DNA from: Epithemia pelagica
Taxonomy: Eukaryota > Bacillariophyta > Bacillariophyceae > Surirellales > Surirellaceae
Reading direction: 5' to 3'
NCBI GenBank assembly: GCA_946965045.2
Contig: OX337241.1
Location: 2,413,744 to 2,477,743, forward strand
DNA length: 64,000 bases
Positions 28,260 through 39,059 of this stretch are shown here, piece after piece; position 1 is the stretch's first letter; the number at the start of each line of letters is the position of its first letter. A program made the position numbers and the translations under genes. The notes beneath the pieces are model-generated. The model was given only the letters and a program-made list of their open reading frames with translations. It was not told the origin of the DNA and made no database searches.

Positions 28260-29642
28260 CTAATTTGATTCCTTGGAAGAGGTGGAAGAAGAGGATTCCG
28301 AATCTGCTGGTAAATCTAGCTTCTCCGCTAGCTTCTCCAACTTTTTGGCAAATTTGCGTTTCATACGTCCCTCTGCCGCAACCATGAGACGCTGGACCTG
28401 TTCATACTGTCGTTGAAGCGATTCAGTCGTCATCTGGTCCATGGCTACTTTTACTGATTGCTGCATGGCAACAGCAGTTGTTCCTTCCAAAGACTTAGTT
28501 GTCTGGGAATTGGGTGTGGAGGAACGACTCTTCTTGCCTGACTTGCCTGTCGAAGAGATTGTTCCAAGTGGCCGTGTACTCTCGGCTCGAAGACTCTCTG
28601 GCAGCGAAGTGGTGAATGTATGGGCAAAACCTTGGACCATCTCAGCCCTAGTGAAAAAGTAGAAGGCCACAAAGCGGTGCACTTTGGTAGTCGCCTTATA
28701 CAAAGCCTGATCAACAAAAGCCATTGGATCACTGTCGTGTGATCCACTGGCTTTCATCGCAGTAGAGATCAATTTCCTGATGTTCAACAAGGCCTTGAAA
28801 AGCATCGTAACATCGCTGCTTGTGATCTTTACACAGTTTTCAATGGTAGGTACCATTCCTTCTTGCTTTGCATCCGTGATGTGGCCATTGTAAGTGTTGT
28901 TCTCCTCTATGTCTTCTTTGAGGAGCAAGTCCTTGTACGGATCCTCAGGTGGGTCATCCAACCCGAAGTCAAGAATTCTCCTCTCGGAATCGGCTGCTTC
29001 GATAGGTTGCGAGTCAGGAAGCTCCGCAAGGGTATCCTCTTCACGGACAAGGATTGTTTCCCGACTAGAACTTGATTGTTGTTGTTGTTTTTGGGGAGTG
29101 GTCTCCGAACCATTGACTGCATTGACAACTGACTTCCAAAAGCGTTCGTAGGAAGAACCAGGCCCAGTTTCTTGTGTAGTTCTTGATCTGGCATCATTGA
29201 AAGCCACAAAGTCCTCCACATAGTTTCTATGAAACCATACATTGATTATACGACAATGAGTGGCGGGGAGCTTTCGTGCGTCTCGCTGGATGATGCCTTG
29301 ATCACCCTTGGAACGTAGGATCCAATAGCAGCACTGTCCCTTGGAAAGACTCCCTTTGGTAACACCGAGGTTCTTTGCAATCTTGCGGAGTTGTAGAGCA
29401 GTGAGCTCTTTTTCCAGTCGACACTTGTCGTCGCCCTTGATTATTGATTCCGCAACCTCCAACTCTTCCTCCACTCCGTCATCATTCTTTATTTTCTTCC
29501 TGGTGGAGGTAACTTCGTAGTCAGGCATGCTGAGAATATTCAGTGTTTGAAGAAAAGGTGGAAGGGGTTTCTCTACCTGCTTCTTTGCCTTCTTGGCTAC
29601 AGGTGGAGGTGCTGTACCATCCGGTGGAGGTGGTTTCTCCAT
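28260..29642 (-). CDS. second (DNA-binding?) protein of the Harbinger element
   Basis: ATG at 29642 gives 460 residues; the frame is open further upstream, but this ATG starts the Pro/Lys-rich product MEKPPPPDG. About residues 75-115 contain a SAP-like helix pair (ELTALQLRKIAKNLGV...GQCCYWIL). Then come a possible core (FHRNYVEDFVAFNDARSR), a Gln/Ser tract, and a C-terminal coiled coil (QRQYEQVQRLMVAAEGRMKR). Most PIF/Harbinger elements carry a Myb/SANT-like partner at this place. Here I see no clear Myb repeat, so a SAP-type partner is possible. It ends 71 bp from the transposase stop. Confidence 0.75.
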   Translation of the reverse strand: MEKPPPPDGTAPPPVAKKAKKQVEKPLPPFLQTLNILSMPDYEVTSTRKKIKNDDGVEEELEVAESIIKGDDKCRLEKELTALQLRKIAKNLGVTKGSLSKGQCCYWILRSKGDQGIIQRDARKLPATHCRIINVWFHRNYVEDFVAFNDARSRTTQETGPGSSYERFWKSVVNAVNGSETTPQKQQQQSSSSRETILVREEDTLAELPDSQPIEAADSERRILDFGLDDPPEDPYKDLLLKEDIEENNTYNGHITDAKQEGMVPTIENCVKITSSDVTMLFKALLNIRKLISTAMKASGSHDSDPMAFVDQALYKATTKVHRFVAFYFFTRAEMVQGFAHTFTTSLPESLRAESTRPLGTISSTGKSGKKSRSSTPNSQTTKSLEGTTAVAMQQSVKVAMDQMTTESLQRQYEQVQRLMVAAEGRMKRKFAKKLEKLAEKLDLPADSESSSSTSSKESN

Positions 29643-29837
29643 GGTGCTGTTTGTTCTACGATAGGTGGGTAGCAAAGAAAAAGACAAGAGGTAGAGAGGA
29701 TGATAAGGATGAATATCGTGCGTCAAAAATTTGCGCATGATATTCATTCTTATCATCTTATCATGCTGCTACGTCAGAACACGTGTGCAAAATCGTGATA
29801 GAACATGAATATCACGCTCCCATAGGACCAACCCTAA

Positions 29838-29879
29838 TACGTTTACTTAGTCATAATTTTACAAACCATTCCCTTTTCA
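29838..29879 (+). repeat. 5' LTR of the Copia element, second part
   Basis: TACGTTTACTTAG to CCCTTTTCA matches the end of the 3' LTR (36478-36519) with one difference. Confidence 0.85.
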
Positions 29880-29891
29880 GGTTATGAGCCC
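29880..29891 (+). promoter_or_regulatory. tRNA-Met primer-binding site (internal, half-tRNA type)
   Basis: GGTTATGAGCCC directly follows the LTR. Its complement GGGCTCATAACC is the anticodon arm and loop of initiator tRNA-Met (CAU anticodon) rather than a tRNA 3' end. This matches the half-tRNA priming known for Drosophila copia and yeast Ty5. Confidence 0.7.
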
Positions 29892-30094
29892 AAGTATCAC
29901 GCACGTAAAATAACACACAATTTTGGTTGCGAAAGAGGAGAAAACCGGACCTTGACGTTGAGAAAGAGCCGTCGGAAAGAGCCCGTTGAAGTTCCCAAGT
30001 CCTACCGAATTGCAAGAACCACAAGAGCCCGTTTATATAAACGGTGAGCATCGAAGACACGAAGAAAAGAAGAGCAGCTGTAGTTTTGCGGTGA

Positions 30095-31632
30095 ATGGAA
30101 ACCCTTCAAGACCTTCTGAACCTATTACGAGATTCCGATTTGGATTCTGAAACAGGGTGGTCAGATACTGTAAGCGTAGCTAGTAGCATAATGTCGACAA
30201 CCAGTACTACAGCCCCCATTGTGATCAATGGCGAGACCATTGAGGTTAACGATCAAGCGACGCCAGCACAGAACGTGGAAACCGCATTGTTCAAGAAAGA
30301 AGACCGTGAAGGGATGGGCGCAGAGAAGCGTCAAGAACTCTTTGCCAAGGCTTCAACTTCTACCCCAGCCAAATTCGACCTTCTGTCTACCAACATTACG
30401 GACGTGAAGCAACTCGAAGAATGCTACAACCTCAACTTGATGGTCTCAAAAGGTTGAAGAGTCAGCATATCATGTATGATATGCATGACGTCTTTATGAT
30501 TGTGACACCTGATGGCACAGGTCCCTCATTGAAGACTGACCAGAAGCACCAACCTAAAGACCTTTATTCGTATTATTCCGATCTTACGGAAGAACAGGTT
30601 GCTTTGAGCAATGAGTGGTACTCTACTTGGCCAAAAAAGAGCTGGTATCGGGAGAATCTCATGCTGACTGCAAAACAGCTTGAGGTCAGTATGAAAAATA
30701 CACTGTGGACGAAAGTCTACGAACGCTACAAGCGATACAAGACCGAACAGCAAGGAGGTCCTCTAGTCTTCATTATCATGATGAAGCTTCTTGTTACTCA
30801 TACGGAACAAGCCACTAAGTCACTAGTTGACACAGTTGAGAACCTCAAGATCTCAAAAGTTCGCGGCGAAAATGTTTCCAAGATTGTGAGTCTGATTCTA
30901 GGAGCACACGAACGCTTAGAAGCCATTGACATGGTTCCCGAAGACTTCGACAAGACCGTTCTCTCTGTTCTTCAAACAAGTTCTGTGGACAAATTCAACA
31001 AGGCCCGATCCGGCTCATCCATCCAGTCGCAGTTCACGATCCCCAAGGTGGAGTCTCTCTTGGATCTGGCCGAGCAAGAGTATCTCTCTCTATGCCGTGC
31101 CAATGAATGGACTGGTGCCAAAACCCGTGGAAGTCCGTCGTCCTTTAACGCCTCTGAAACTTCTAAGACTAGCAGTTCTAATCGTAAAGGTCCTACCTGT
31201 TGGAATTGTGGCGGGAATCACACCCTCAAAGATTACCAGAAGCCACGCAATGAAGCTCTTATCGAGGCAAATTGGAAGAAATTCAACGACGCCAAGAACA
31301 AGACTGGAACCACCGGTTCATCATCAAATACTGGGTCACGTTGCCACAAATGGCGACCTCCTACTGCTGACGAAAACAATCGGCGTGTGATCGATGGCAC
31401 TCCTATGTCCTGGAATGCCGAAACGAAACGATGGGCGGCCGTTGCTAGCCCACCTACTGAAGCCACTGCCGCAGGTACAACCGGATCTGGTGCCTCCACC
31501 AATTCCGGATCTTGTCGCGTGCAGATTGCTGATTCCGCAAACGTTGCCGCTGGCTACGACGAGGCCAATAACCGTCGAGCCATTGAACGGACTGTCAATA
31601 CCCTGATGGCCCAGTTCCAAGCCCTCCCGTGA
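30095..31632 (+). pseudogene. Copia gag, frameshifted
   Basis: The ATG at 30095 opens frame 2, which stops at 30457. The same protein continues in frame 1 from about 30430 (LKSQHIMYDMHDVF...) to the TGA at 31630, so a single-base indel lies near CAAAAGG at 30447-30453. The zinc knuckle reads CWNCGGNHTLKDY: the last Cys of the CCHC set has become Tyr, so nucleic-acid binding is probably weakened. The C-terminus is Ser/Thr/Asn-rich. After the TGA the same frame remains open toward pol up to 32149. Confidence 0.75.
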
Positions 31633-32169
31633 TGGTGTGGCCGTCGACTTGTCGATGTAGGCCACCTTCTCTTCCATTGCTGTGTTCCCAGGAGGGATAC
31701 CTGGGTTCTTCTCTCTTTTGTTTGGTTGTTGTTTGTGTGTGGTGTTTCGTTCTGGCCCGGAGCTAGCGTTCCCTCCATTCCTGGATCTCTCATTCTTTTC
31801 CCCCTTTTGGTCTTGCTCTTATCCGTTGTGCCTCGTTCGCGAGAGGGAGGTGGACGGCGCACCTTTTTCGCCTCATTCCCATACAAGCCCGTCCGAGCAC
31901 GCCGATCCTACAAGACCAAAACCTATCATGTGCGAAAACGTTTCACAACAGCCCTTTTGATGTTTAACATAGTCACCCATTCGACTGTCACATGGGCTGG
32001 TACGGTGGACCAAGGTAGATCCCCGTATACCAAGAAGCAACCGTTGAAAGTCCGACGACGACCTAAGCCCGCGAAAACAACAAGGCCCAAGGCATCTTCT
32101 CGTCGAGAAACGCAACGAAACGACCGAAATGGTGAGATCGACCATGGTTGACCGGATTCTTCCGCTACA

Positions 32170-35100
32170 TTGTGGATGTACGAACCGACGCTGTTTCCAG
32201 AAGGACCAGATCGTTGGAAGCTACCGAACGGCCGTCTTTCCCAGTGCTTTGGGACTACGGACGAGCTCATCGCAGTAATTTTTCAGAACGATCTTCCAAG
32301 GCAGACAATGGACCCTATAGCGCAGTTCCGTGCAATTAAGGAACTTGGTGGTGGATTGTTACATCGGACACGCAAGAAAGGAAGTCGACGAGTCTCTCAG
32401 GCCATGATTGCAGCGATAAAGCTCTCGACGACCTCCGGTTATCAAGACAATACGTCCCTCCATCATCGTATGTCGGTGTATCTCAACACGTCCAATGAAC
32501 AAGACCATCCAGTCGTAATCGACACTGGAGCCTCCACATCCTTGACCCCACGCTCAATGACTTTGATGGACCTATCAAGCCATGCGATACGACCGAACTC
32601 AACGGTCTAGCAAGCACAACCAAGGTAGTGGGTGTTGGCATGGTCCAGTGGACCATTCGCGATGTCTTTGGCGTCGTCCGAACAATCCGGACGAAAGCCT
32701 ACTACGTCCCAGACGCAAGCATCCGCTTGTTCAGTCCGCAATCGTACTTCCAAGAAAAAGAAGCCGGTGGATTGTCGCTTGATCACGCCCGTTGCCGTCT
32801 CACATTGCACGAGATGGTAGCGAGTTGACTTTCCCGTTCAATTGGCAGAGCAACCTTCCCTTGATGTTGCCGAGCACGCAAACGCAGATGGGGTTGACCT
32901 TTGAAGATGTAATGTCCATCCAAGAGATGGAAGCTTTCATGTCGGTGGCAGCGGAGACAAACCAAAATATGACTGCGGCGCAGCGCGAGTTGCTTTCATG
33001 GCACTGGCGCCTAGGCCACGCGCACTTTGAATGGATTCAAGATCTCTGTCGCGATCCAAAGATGGATCGTCGACGCGTCCTGCACACTCGACACACACAA
33101 GTGTCAAGCTGCCCGACGCGGAACCTACGCTGTACTGCTTGTCAACTAGGGAAGCAACGACGTCGTGGAGCAAACACGCAACACGCTAATACTAAGGAAG
33201 GACGTCAAATGGTCACCAAGTCAGAGAACCTAGCTCCCGGTGACCGAGTGAGTATTGACCAATATCAGTCACCCTTAACTGGTCGCTTGCCGCACACGAA
33301 AGGAAAAGAACCGAAGAAAGATCAGTACACGGGTGGGACTCTATTTGTGGACCATGCCTCTGGTCTTATGTACTGTGTCCACCAGGTGTCCCTCAACACT
33401 GGTGAGACCGTTGAAGCGAAGTTGGAATTTGAACGATATGCCCTTGACCATGGCGTGACAGTTAAGTCGTACCTAGTGGATAACAAACCCTTTGGGAATG
33501 CCAAATTTGTCGAGGCTGTCGATGCGGCCAACCAGACCCTTTCTTTTTCGGGTGTCGGGGCACATCACCAAAACGGTGTTGCCGAACGTGGCATTCAAAC
33601 TGTAACGAATTGGGCCCGCACCATGATGCTTCATGCGGTTCTTCACTGGCCCGAACATGCACACGATTTGAGCCTTTGGCCCTTTGCACTACGACACGCC
33701 GTCTGGTTGTGGAACAACCTTCGCAAGCGTGGCACCTTTATTGCCCCATTGGAATTGTTTAGCGGTACTACCTTCCCTACGTTACATCACCTTCAACGGA
33801 GTCATGTCTGGGGTTGCCCCGTCTATGTGTTAGACCCGTCTCTTCAAGATGGCAAAACACTGCCTAAGTGGCACCCGCGGTCTCGCCGAGGGCAATACTT
33901 GGGAGTTTCCCCCAACCATTCAAGCACCGTGGGCCTTATCCTCAACCTGACCACGGGATTTGTCAGTCCCCAATTTCATGTGGTCTATGACGACCTCTTC
34001 TCCAGTGTCCCTAATGCTGAAACTGGAGGAGCCCTCCAGCCCGATGTGTTCACCGGTCCCTTTTGGGACAGCCTTCTTTCTACTGGCGTAGAGCGACTAG
34101 ATGATGGAGATTACGATGGCGAACCGGAACCGCCGCCGCTTCATCACGATTGGCTCACGAACGACGAGCTGGATGCGCTGCAACGACAACGCAACGAGGC
34201 CGAACGTATCAACGGCCTTCCTATACCTCAGCCGATTCTTCCGCCCCCTCCTTTGGCTCCAGAGGGAGCCGTGGTCCCTTTGGCTCCAGAGGGAGACGCA
34301 CCGGATGTTGAGGACGCTCAAAGAGGACAACACTTTGAGCCGCCAGACGAAATGACTTTTGGTCGTGGCAAGAGAGTTCGCAAGCCTAATCCTAAGTATG
34401 CAAGCTTCTCGCAAGCACGGTGGGCTGCACTCTCTCATTTTTCCCACGAGTCTGAGACGTACGGGCGAACAAAAGTAAAGCGCGACTCCCTCAATGATGC
34501 ATTCCTGGCACGATTGGATTGGAGCACGGTCATTCACGAGCTCAAGTCTTCAACCACATCCCTATTGGGACGTCTCATGGCCCTCCACGTGGATGTAAGG
34601 ACGGGGACGATGGAAGCTATGCATCCTATGATGCTAGTGACTAAAGCTGATGCAGCCGACAATCCTAGGTGGCATGATGCCATGAATGGACCGGACGCAG
34701 CTGGCTTTATGGAAGCCTGCAAGAAGGAGATTGACACTCTGTCCCGTCTCATGAAGGCCTGGGAAGTCGTTGACCGTCAGGATTGGATGAATGTCATTCC
34801 CTCTACATGGGCGTTTAAACGCAAACGCTATCCGGACGGATCGGTAAAGAAACTAAAAGCACGCTTCTGTGCTCGCGGCGATTTCCAAGTCGAAGGAGTT
34901 GACTTCTTCGAGACGTTTGCCCCTGTGGTTAATTGGACCACCGTTTGTCTCATGCTGATCCTATCGAAAGTGTTGAACCTTGCAACGGTCCAAGTGGACT
35001 ACACCGCCGCATTTCTACATGCACCAATTGATCGAGATCCCAACTGGAACTCGATGACTCGACAAGAACGCGAACGAAGCGGCGTCTACGTCGAAATGCC

Positions 35101-36283
35101 TCGGGGATTTGGCCAGGACGGTAAAGTTCTCAAACTCATCCGGTCCTTATATGGCCTCAAACAAGCCCCAAGGAACTTCTTTTTACATTTTAAAGGGCAA
35201 TTAGAACGCGTCGGATTTGTTTCCCAAGACGCAGTTGACCCATGTCTCTTTATTTCCGAACGAGTGATCGCAGTGGTCTATGTGGATGATATCCTCTTCT
35301 ACAGCCCCAAGCGAGAATATATCGACGAAATCCTCGACAAGTTGAAGTCCGACGAACATGCCGAACTAGAAGTCGAAGGAAGTGTGGCAGGGTTCCTAGG
35401 AGTTCATATTGAAAGAGATGACTCGAACGGAACCATCAAGCTTACACAGAAAGGCTTAACCAAGCAAATCTTGGAAGCCCTACAAGTTGGTGACCTTGAG
35501 CGTAGCTGTACACCCGCTCTGTCAAAACCACTTGTGGAAGACAAGAATGGAGCACCACCACAAGGACGCCATAATTTTGCTAGCGTGGTTGGGATGCTAC
35601 AATATTTACATGCCCACAGTCGACCGGACATTACTTATGCCGTCAGTCAGTGTGCCCGTTTTACATTCAGCCCAAAGCGATCCCACGAAGAAGCGCTTGA
35701 GAAAATCGGCCAGTATCTGAAGCATACACAGGACCAAGGCCTTATACTTCAGCCCAGTACCAATTTGGATGTGGACTGTTTCGTGGATGCCGACTTTGCC
35801 GGACTATAGCCGTACGAAGACAAACTTGACCCAACGTGTGTCAAGAGCCGTACAGGATTTGCGATTTGTATTGCCAACTGTCCTGTTATCTGGACCAGTA
35901 AGCTACAATCATCGATCACCTTAAGTACAATGGAGGCCAAATATAATGCCCTCAGTGAAGCCTTGAAGTCAGTTCTTCCCTTACAAGAACTCTTGACTCA
36001 TGTGGCACGAGGAGTCGGTCTACCAGAAGATTACAAAACAACTTTCAAAACCACCGTTTGGGAGGACAATGCAGGAGCCTTGACGCTCGCAGATATGGAA
36101 CCCGGTCGGATCACTCCTAGATCCAAATATTACGCGGTGAAGACTCATTGGTTTCGTTCTCATTTGAGCGAACGACTTAAAATTGTCAAAGTGGATACGA
36201 CCCAACAACGTGCCGATATCCTTACCAAAGGCCTCACCCAAGCGACCTTCGAAAACATTCAAAAACTGCTCTGTGGGTGGTGA
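32170..36283 (+). pseudogene. Copia pol (protease-integrase-RT-RNase H), broken
   Basis: The order is aspartic protease VVIDTGAST (about 32516-32540), GAG-pre-integrase zinc motif, integrase core (IDQYQS, VDNKPF, NGVAERG), RT with YVDD (35279-35290), and RNase H. Breaks seen are a TGA at 32149 just upstream, a frame change near 32560 after the protease, another near 32810 before integrase, and a TAG at 35807 inside RNase H (DADFAGL-stop, then YEDKLDPTC in the same frame). The integrase second Asp is in DNKPF instead of the usual DNG. The product cannot be made as one polyprotein. Confidence 0.8.
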
Positions 36284-36373
36284 GACGCCATTTCATTCCC
36301 TTTTCTTTTATTTTCATCACTACATTTACACTCTACTTACATGTTCTCATCCGAATGCTCGTCTGAGAGGGAG

Positions 36374-36519
36374 TGACAAGGGAGAGCGACCTAATGGTGA
36401 CCCCTTAGCCCTACGTCAGACTCGCAATCGTCAGTGCCAACGCACACCATATCTTTAGGCCCTACTACATTTTGTAATACGTTTACTTAGTTATAATTTT
36501 ACAAACCATTCCCTTTTCA
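36374..36519 (+). repeat. 3' LTR of the Copia element
   Basis: The 146 bp run from TGACAAGGGAG to CTTTTCA and follow the purine-rich tract CTGAGAGGGAG, the likely polypurine primer. Confidence 0.85.
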
Positions 36520-37545
36520 AGCCTTTTCAAGGGACACTGCTTTTTTCTCCCAGCGACTAGTCTGACAAAAGGACCACGACTTTGAATATACTTGTTGTTG
36601 TTGTTGCTTCTGCAGAATCGACCACCAACAACAAACGAACATGTACATGGGGACAACAGGTGTTCCCTGCTTCCCTGCGCTGTCCATGATGCTGACGAAA
36701 TGGACGCGTTGTGAGTTCGATGGCCACCTCTCTTTTGGAGCGACCCTGTCGCGTCCGAACCACGACCAAGAATCCCACGAACGTTCCATGCATCACAGTC
36801 ATTGGGCAATAGAGTTTCAAAATGTCAATGACAGTTAGAGCGATATCCAAAGTCGTTCTGGCTTCAACATCATTAATTGATAAGAACCGACGAGTCATTC
36901 TGACACTCATGGACACGTGCCGTTTGCCAGTGGCCAGACGTGTACACTCCAGCGCTATGAAAGAGGATGAAAGTAGAATCTTCATACAAAATGTTAGCTA
37001 GGTTCCATTCAATGTGCTGGAAATTGCATGGAATGAGGCGAGCGTTCTGAGCCACATGCTCACTGTGTCTTTTCGTCGGACAGACAGACGGTTCGCGTTG
37101 TGTCAAGACGTCGTCCAGATGTGTTTGAAGTCGCATCTTGCACAATCATTGGTTGTCCTCGCCAAGGACAACCACTGATTCCAGTGTCATCATTGCTACC
37201 GATCGGTACCATCAGTATATCAAATAGATAATAAGATTGGATTAATCTTCAATCTCGATGGGGAGTGTAATTGTATGTCGTGGGGGAGCGCCGGGAGTTC
37301 TCGATTTTGGAATTTGGAACACAGAGTCTGGCGACGATTGTTAATGGATGGTTGATTGATGGCTTCGCGGTTGCCTTCACGTTTCACGCACACAGTTTTG
37401 CGCTTTGTCGTGTCTTTGGCTTCGTCGTGGTGGTATCTGTGGTGTGAGCCATCCTGTGTGTATTCGCTCCTTCTCTTCTTCTCTTGTGTGTAGTATCATC
37501 TAGCGAGACGCGAAGCCAGCGCAGCATTGCCGGTGGTTGTTGGGA
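36520..37545. other. no confident gene; small hairpin
   Basis: Minus-strand frames at 36557-36985 and 36873-37145 give protein-like stretches (LTVIDILKLYCPMTVMHG; FQHIEWNLANILYEDS) in two frames and could be an eroded or spliced gene, but I recognise nothing. A perfect 9-bp hairpin GGTTGTCCT/AGGACAACC lies near 37153-37175. Confidence 0.4.
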
Positions 37546-38502
37546 ATGCACTCTTCTTCCTCCTCGTCCATTGTTCAAACCACGAGAATGTTTCATTCCC
37601 TTCCCAGACCACAGCATACCAGCTCCTTTCATCACCATCACTTTTTGCCCATGGATCATCCTGTGGGTGGTGGTAGTCGTAGTGGACATCATGTGATGGA
37701 GGATCCTACTACGAGCCAGCACACCAATGCGGGCGCAGGTCCTTCCTTCTACCACAACAACTGCTCGTGCTCGGACACTACGGGCCTCGTTCCAACCACA
37801 ACCACAACCACAACGACTCCTTTGTTTCACCGACCACCGCATGCCATGTTGTCGGTCATTCAAGAAAACGAAGATGACGATACGGAACCGACAACAAGCT
37901 GCTTGTTTTCTCAAAAAATCAAGAAGCAAACCGCCGTACAATGTCTCACCTCCTTGGCATCCTCCGCGGACGCGACGAATCTCCAAACCCTTCTCCACAC
38001 GGACAACAACAACAACAACGAGGAAGAACAAGACCAAGAGGAAGACCGCATGGAGACGGAAACGATTGTCGTTTCTCCGGACAACAGTCTTTGTTATGAA
38101 GCCACAGCAACCACAACAACAAGAGCGCAACTGGAAGATGCAGACCATGGGCCCTCACAAGATGAAACGGAGGAGGAGGAGGAGGATGATTGGGGTTACT
38201 TTTATGCCGATTCCACCGCCAGTGATTCCGTGCTTTTCCCTCCTCCCTCTTTTTACAGTACACAACAACAACCGCCATCCTCCTTGTACTACTTGGTACC
38301 ACAGGGTCACTACCACCATCCTCATAACAACAACAACAACAAAAAGTCCTCTTGGATGTTGAATAAGCGACGAAGACATCGTCCCAGTGTCAAGTATCCA
38401 CGAGTCGCCACTGCCGCATCTACCAGCCGATCGGGTTCGTGTAGTAGTAGCAGTACTACGGCACCAGCCTCCAGCTTTGCCAACCGAGTGGGTTCGGTAT
38501 GA
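37546..38502 (+). CDS. low-complexity hypothetical protein
   Basis: The first ATG of the frame at 37546 gives 318 residues. The sequence is dominated by Ser, Thr, His and Asn tracts and an acidic patch (ETEEEEEDDWGYFYAD). The C-terminal basic part (NKRRRHRPSVKYPRVATAAS) could be a nuclear signal. There is no catalytic motif, signal peptide or membrane segment. Composition resembles diatom regulatory or disordered proteins, but no function is assigned. Confidence 0.6.
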   Translation: MHSSSSSSIVQTTRMFHSLPRPQHTSSFHHHHFLPMDHPVGGGSRSGHHVMEDPTTSQHTNAGAGPSFYHNNCSCSDTTGLVPTTTTTTTTPLFHRPPHAMLSVIQENEDDDTEPTTSCLFSQKIKKQTAVQCLTSLASSADATNLQTLLHTDNNNNNEEEQDQEEDRMETETIVVSPDNSLCYEATATTTTRAQLEDADHGPSQDETEEEEEDDWGYFYADSTASDSVLFPPPSFYSTQQQPPSSLYYLVPQGHYHHPHNNNNNKKSSWMLNKRRRHRPSVKYPRVATAASTSRSGSCSSSSTTAPASSFANRVGSV

Positions 38503-39059
38503 CAAAACACCACTGTTGGAGAATGGCATGAATCTGTTGTTGTACTTTAGTAGCTAGGGGGTCCACGGACGTTAAATCAGTAATGTGAAACGCCCATTGC
38601 TTTGTTTCAACTGTTTCGTCGTCCTTGTTTGTGGTTGTTGTGGAAGGAGGGAAATCGTCACGCGGAACCCATCGAGTAGGGTACGTACGAATGGCACATT
38701 TGCTGGATCCAATCCAGTGCCCTATTCCGTCCATTCCATCCGAGTCTACACATGATGATAAGAAAAATAGGGCATAGAACGAATCCTACCAATCCAGAGA
38801 GAAAGAGAGAGAAGATTACAATAAAGAAATGGTTGGTGTATGGAACTAGTATCCCAACGACATACAGTTGAGCAAAAGAGCGGATGAGAGGTTCGTCCCT
38901 GTGCAGAGAGCCGTCACCCACACAAAACTGGATCCTAAGCCCCTGCAATCTCCAGGGTCCTCGATTTCTTCTTCGCATCATTGATTTTATGGATCGCATC
39001 ATCTGTCATTCACACCATGAAATCAGACGAGAGATGCGCGGATAAAGCGATCCCTTCAA
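38503..39059. other. no confident gene
   Basis: Minus-strand frames (38658-39002 from an ATG, and 38456-38734) contain a hydrophobic stretch (FFIVIFSLFLSGLVGFVLCPIFLIIM) and protein-like sequence. A possible intron (GTAGG...GTGTAG) would not join them in frame. I leave it open. Confidence 0.35.

Larger units (their letters stand above)
26701..29834 (+). mobile_element. PIF/Harbinger DNA transposon, two genes, inserted in an LTR
   Basis: The 3,134-bp element is flanked by TAA on both sides (26698-26700, 29835-29837), the usual PIF/Harbinger duplication. Its terminal repeats are GGTTCGGTCTTATGGGAGCG and complement of GGGTTGGTCCTATGGGAGCG. Subterminal palindromes lie at 26720-26741 and 26797-26817 (AAGATGATAT and complement). 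It carries a transposase on plus and a second protein on minus, tail to tail. It splits the Copia 5' LTR cleanly, so it inserted after the Copia element. No breaks are visible in either gene. Confidence 0.9.
26597..36519 (+). mobile_element. decayed Ty1/Copia retrotransposon, 5' LTR split by a Harbinger element
   Basis: LTRs of 146 bp (TG...CA) flank gag, protease, integrase, RT and RNase H in the Copia order. Without the nested Harbinger insert the element would be about 6.8 kb. The two LTRs differ at about three of 146 positions. Several stops and frameshifts break gag and pol, so it is not autonomous. The flanking pentamers AAATG and AGCCT do not match, so the target duplication is lost or the ends recombined. 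Confidence 0.85.

Noticed and set aside
38658-39002. two-exon membrane protein on the minus strand
   Set aside because: The candidate GTAGG...GTGTAG intron joins the two frames out of phase.
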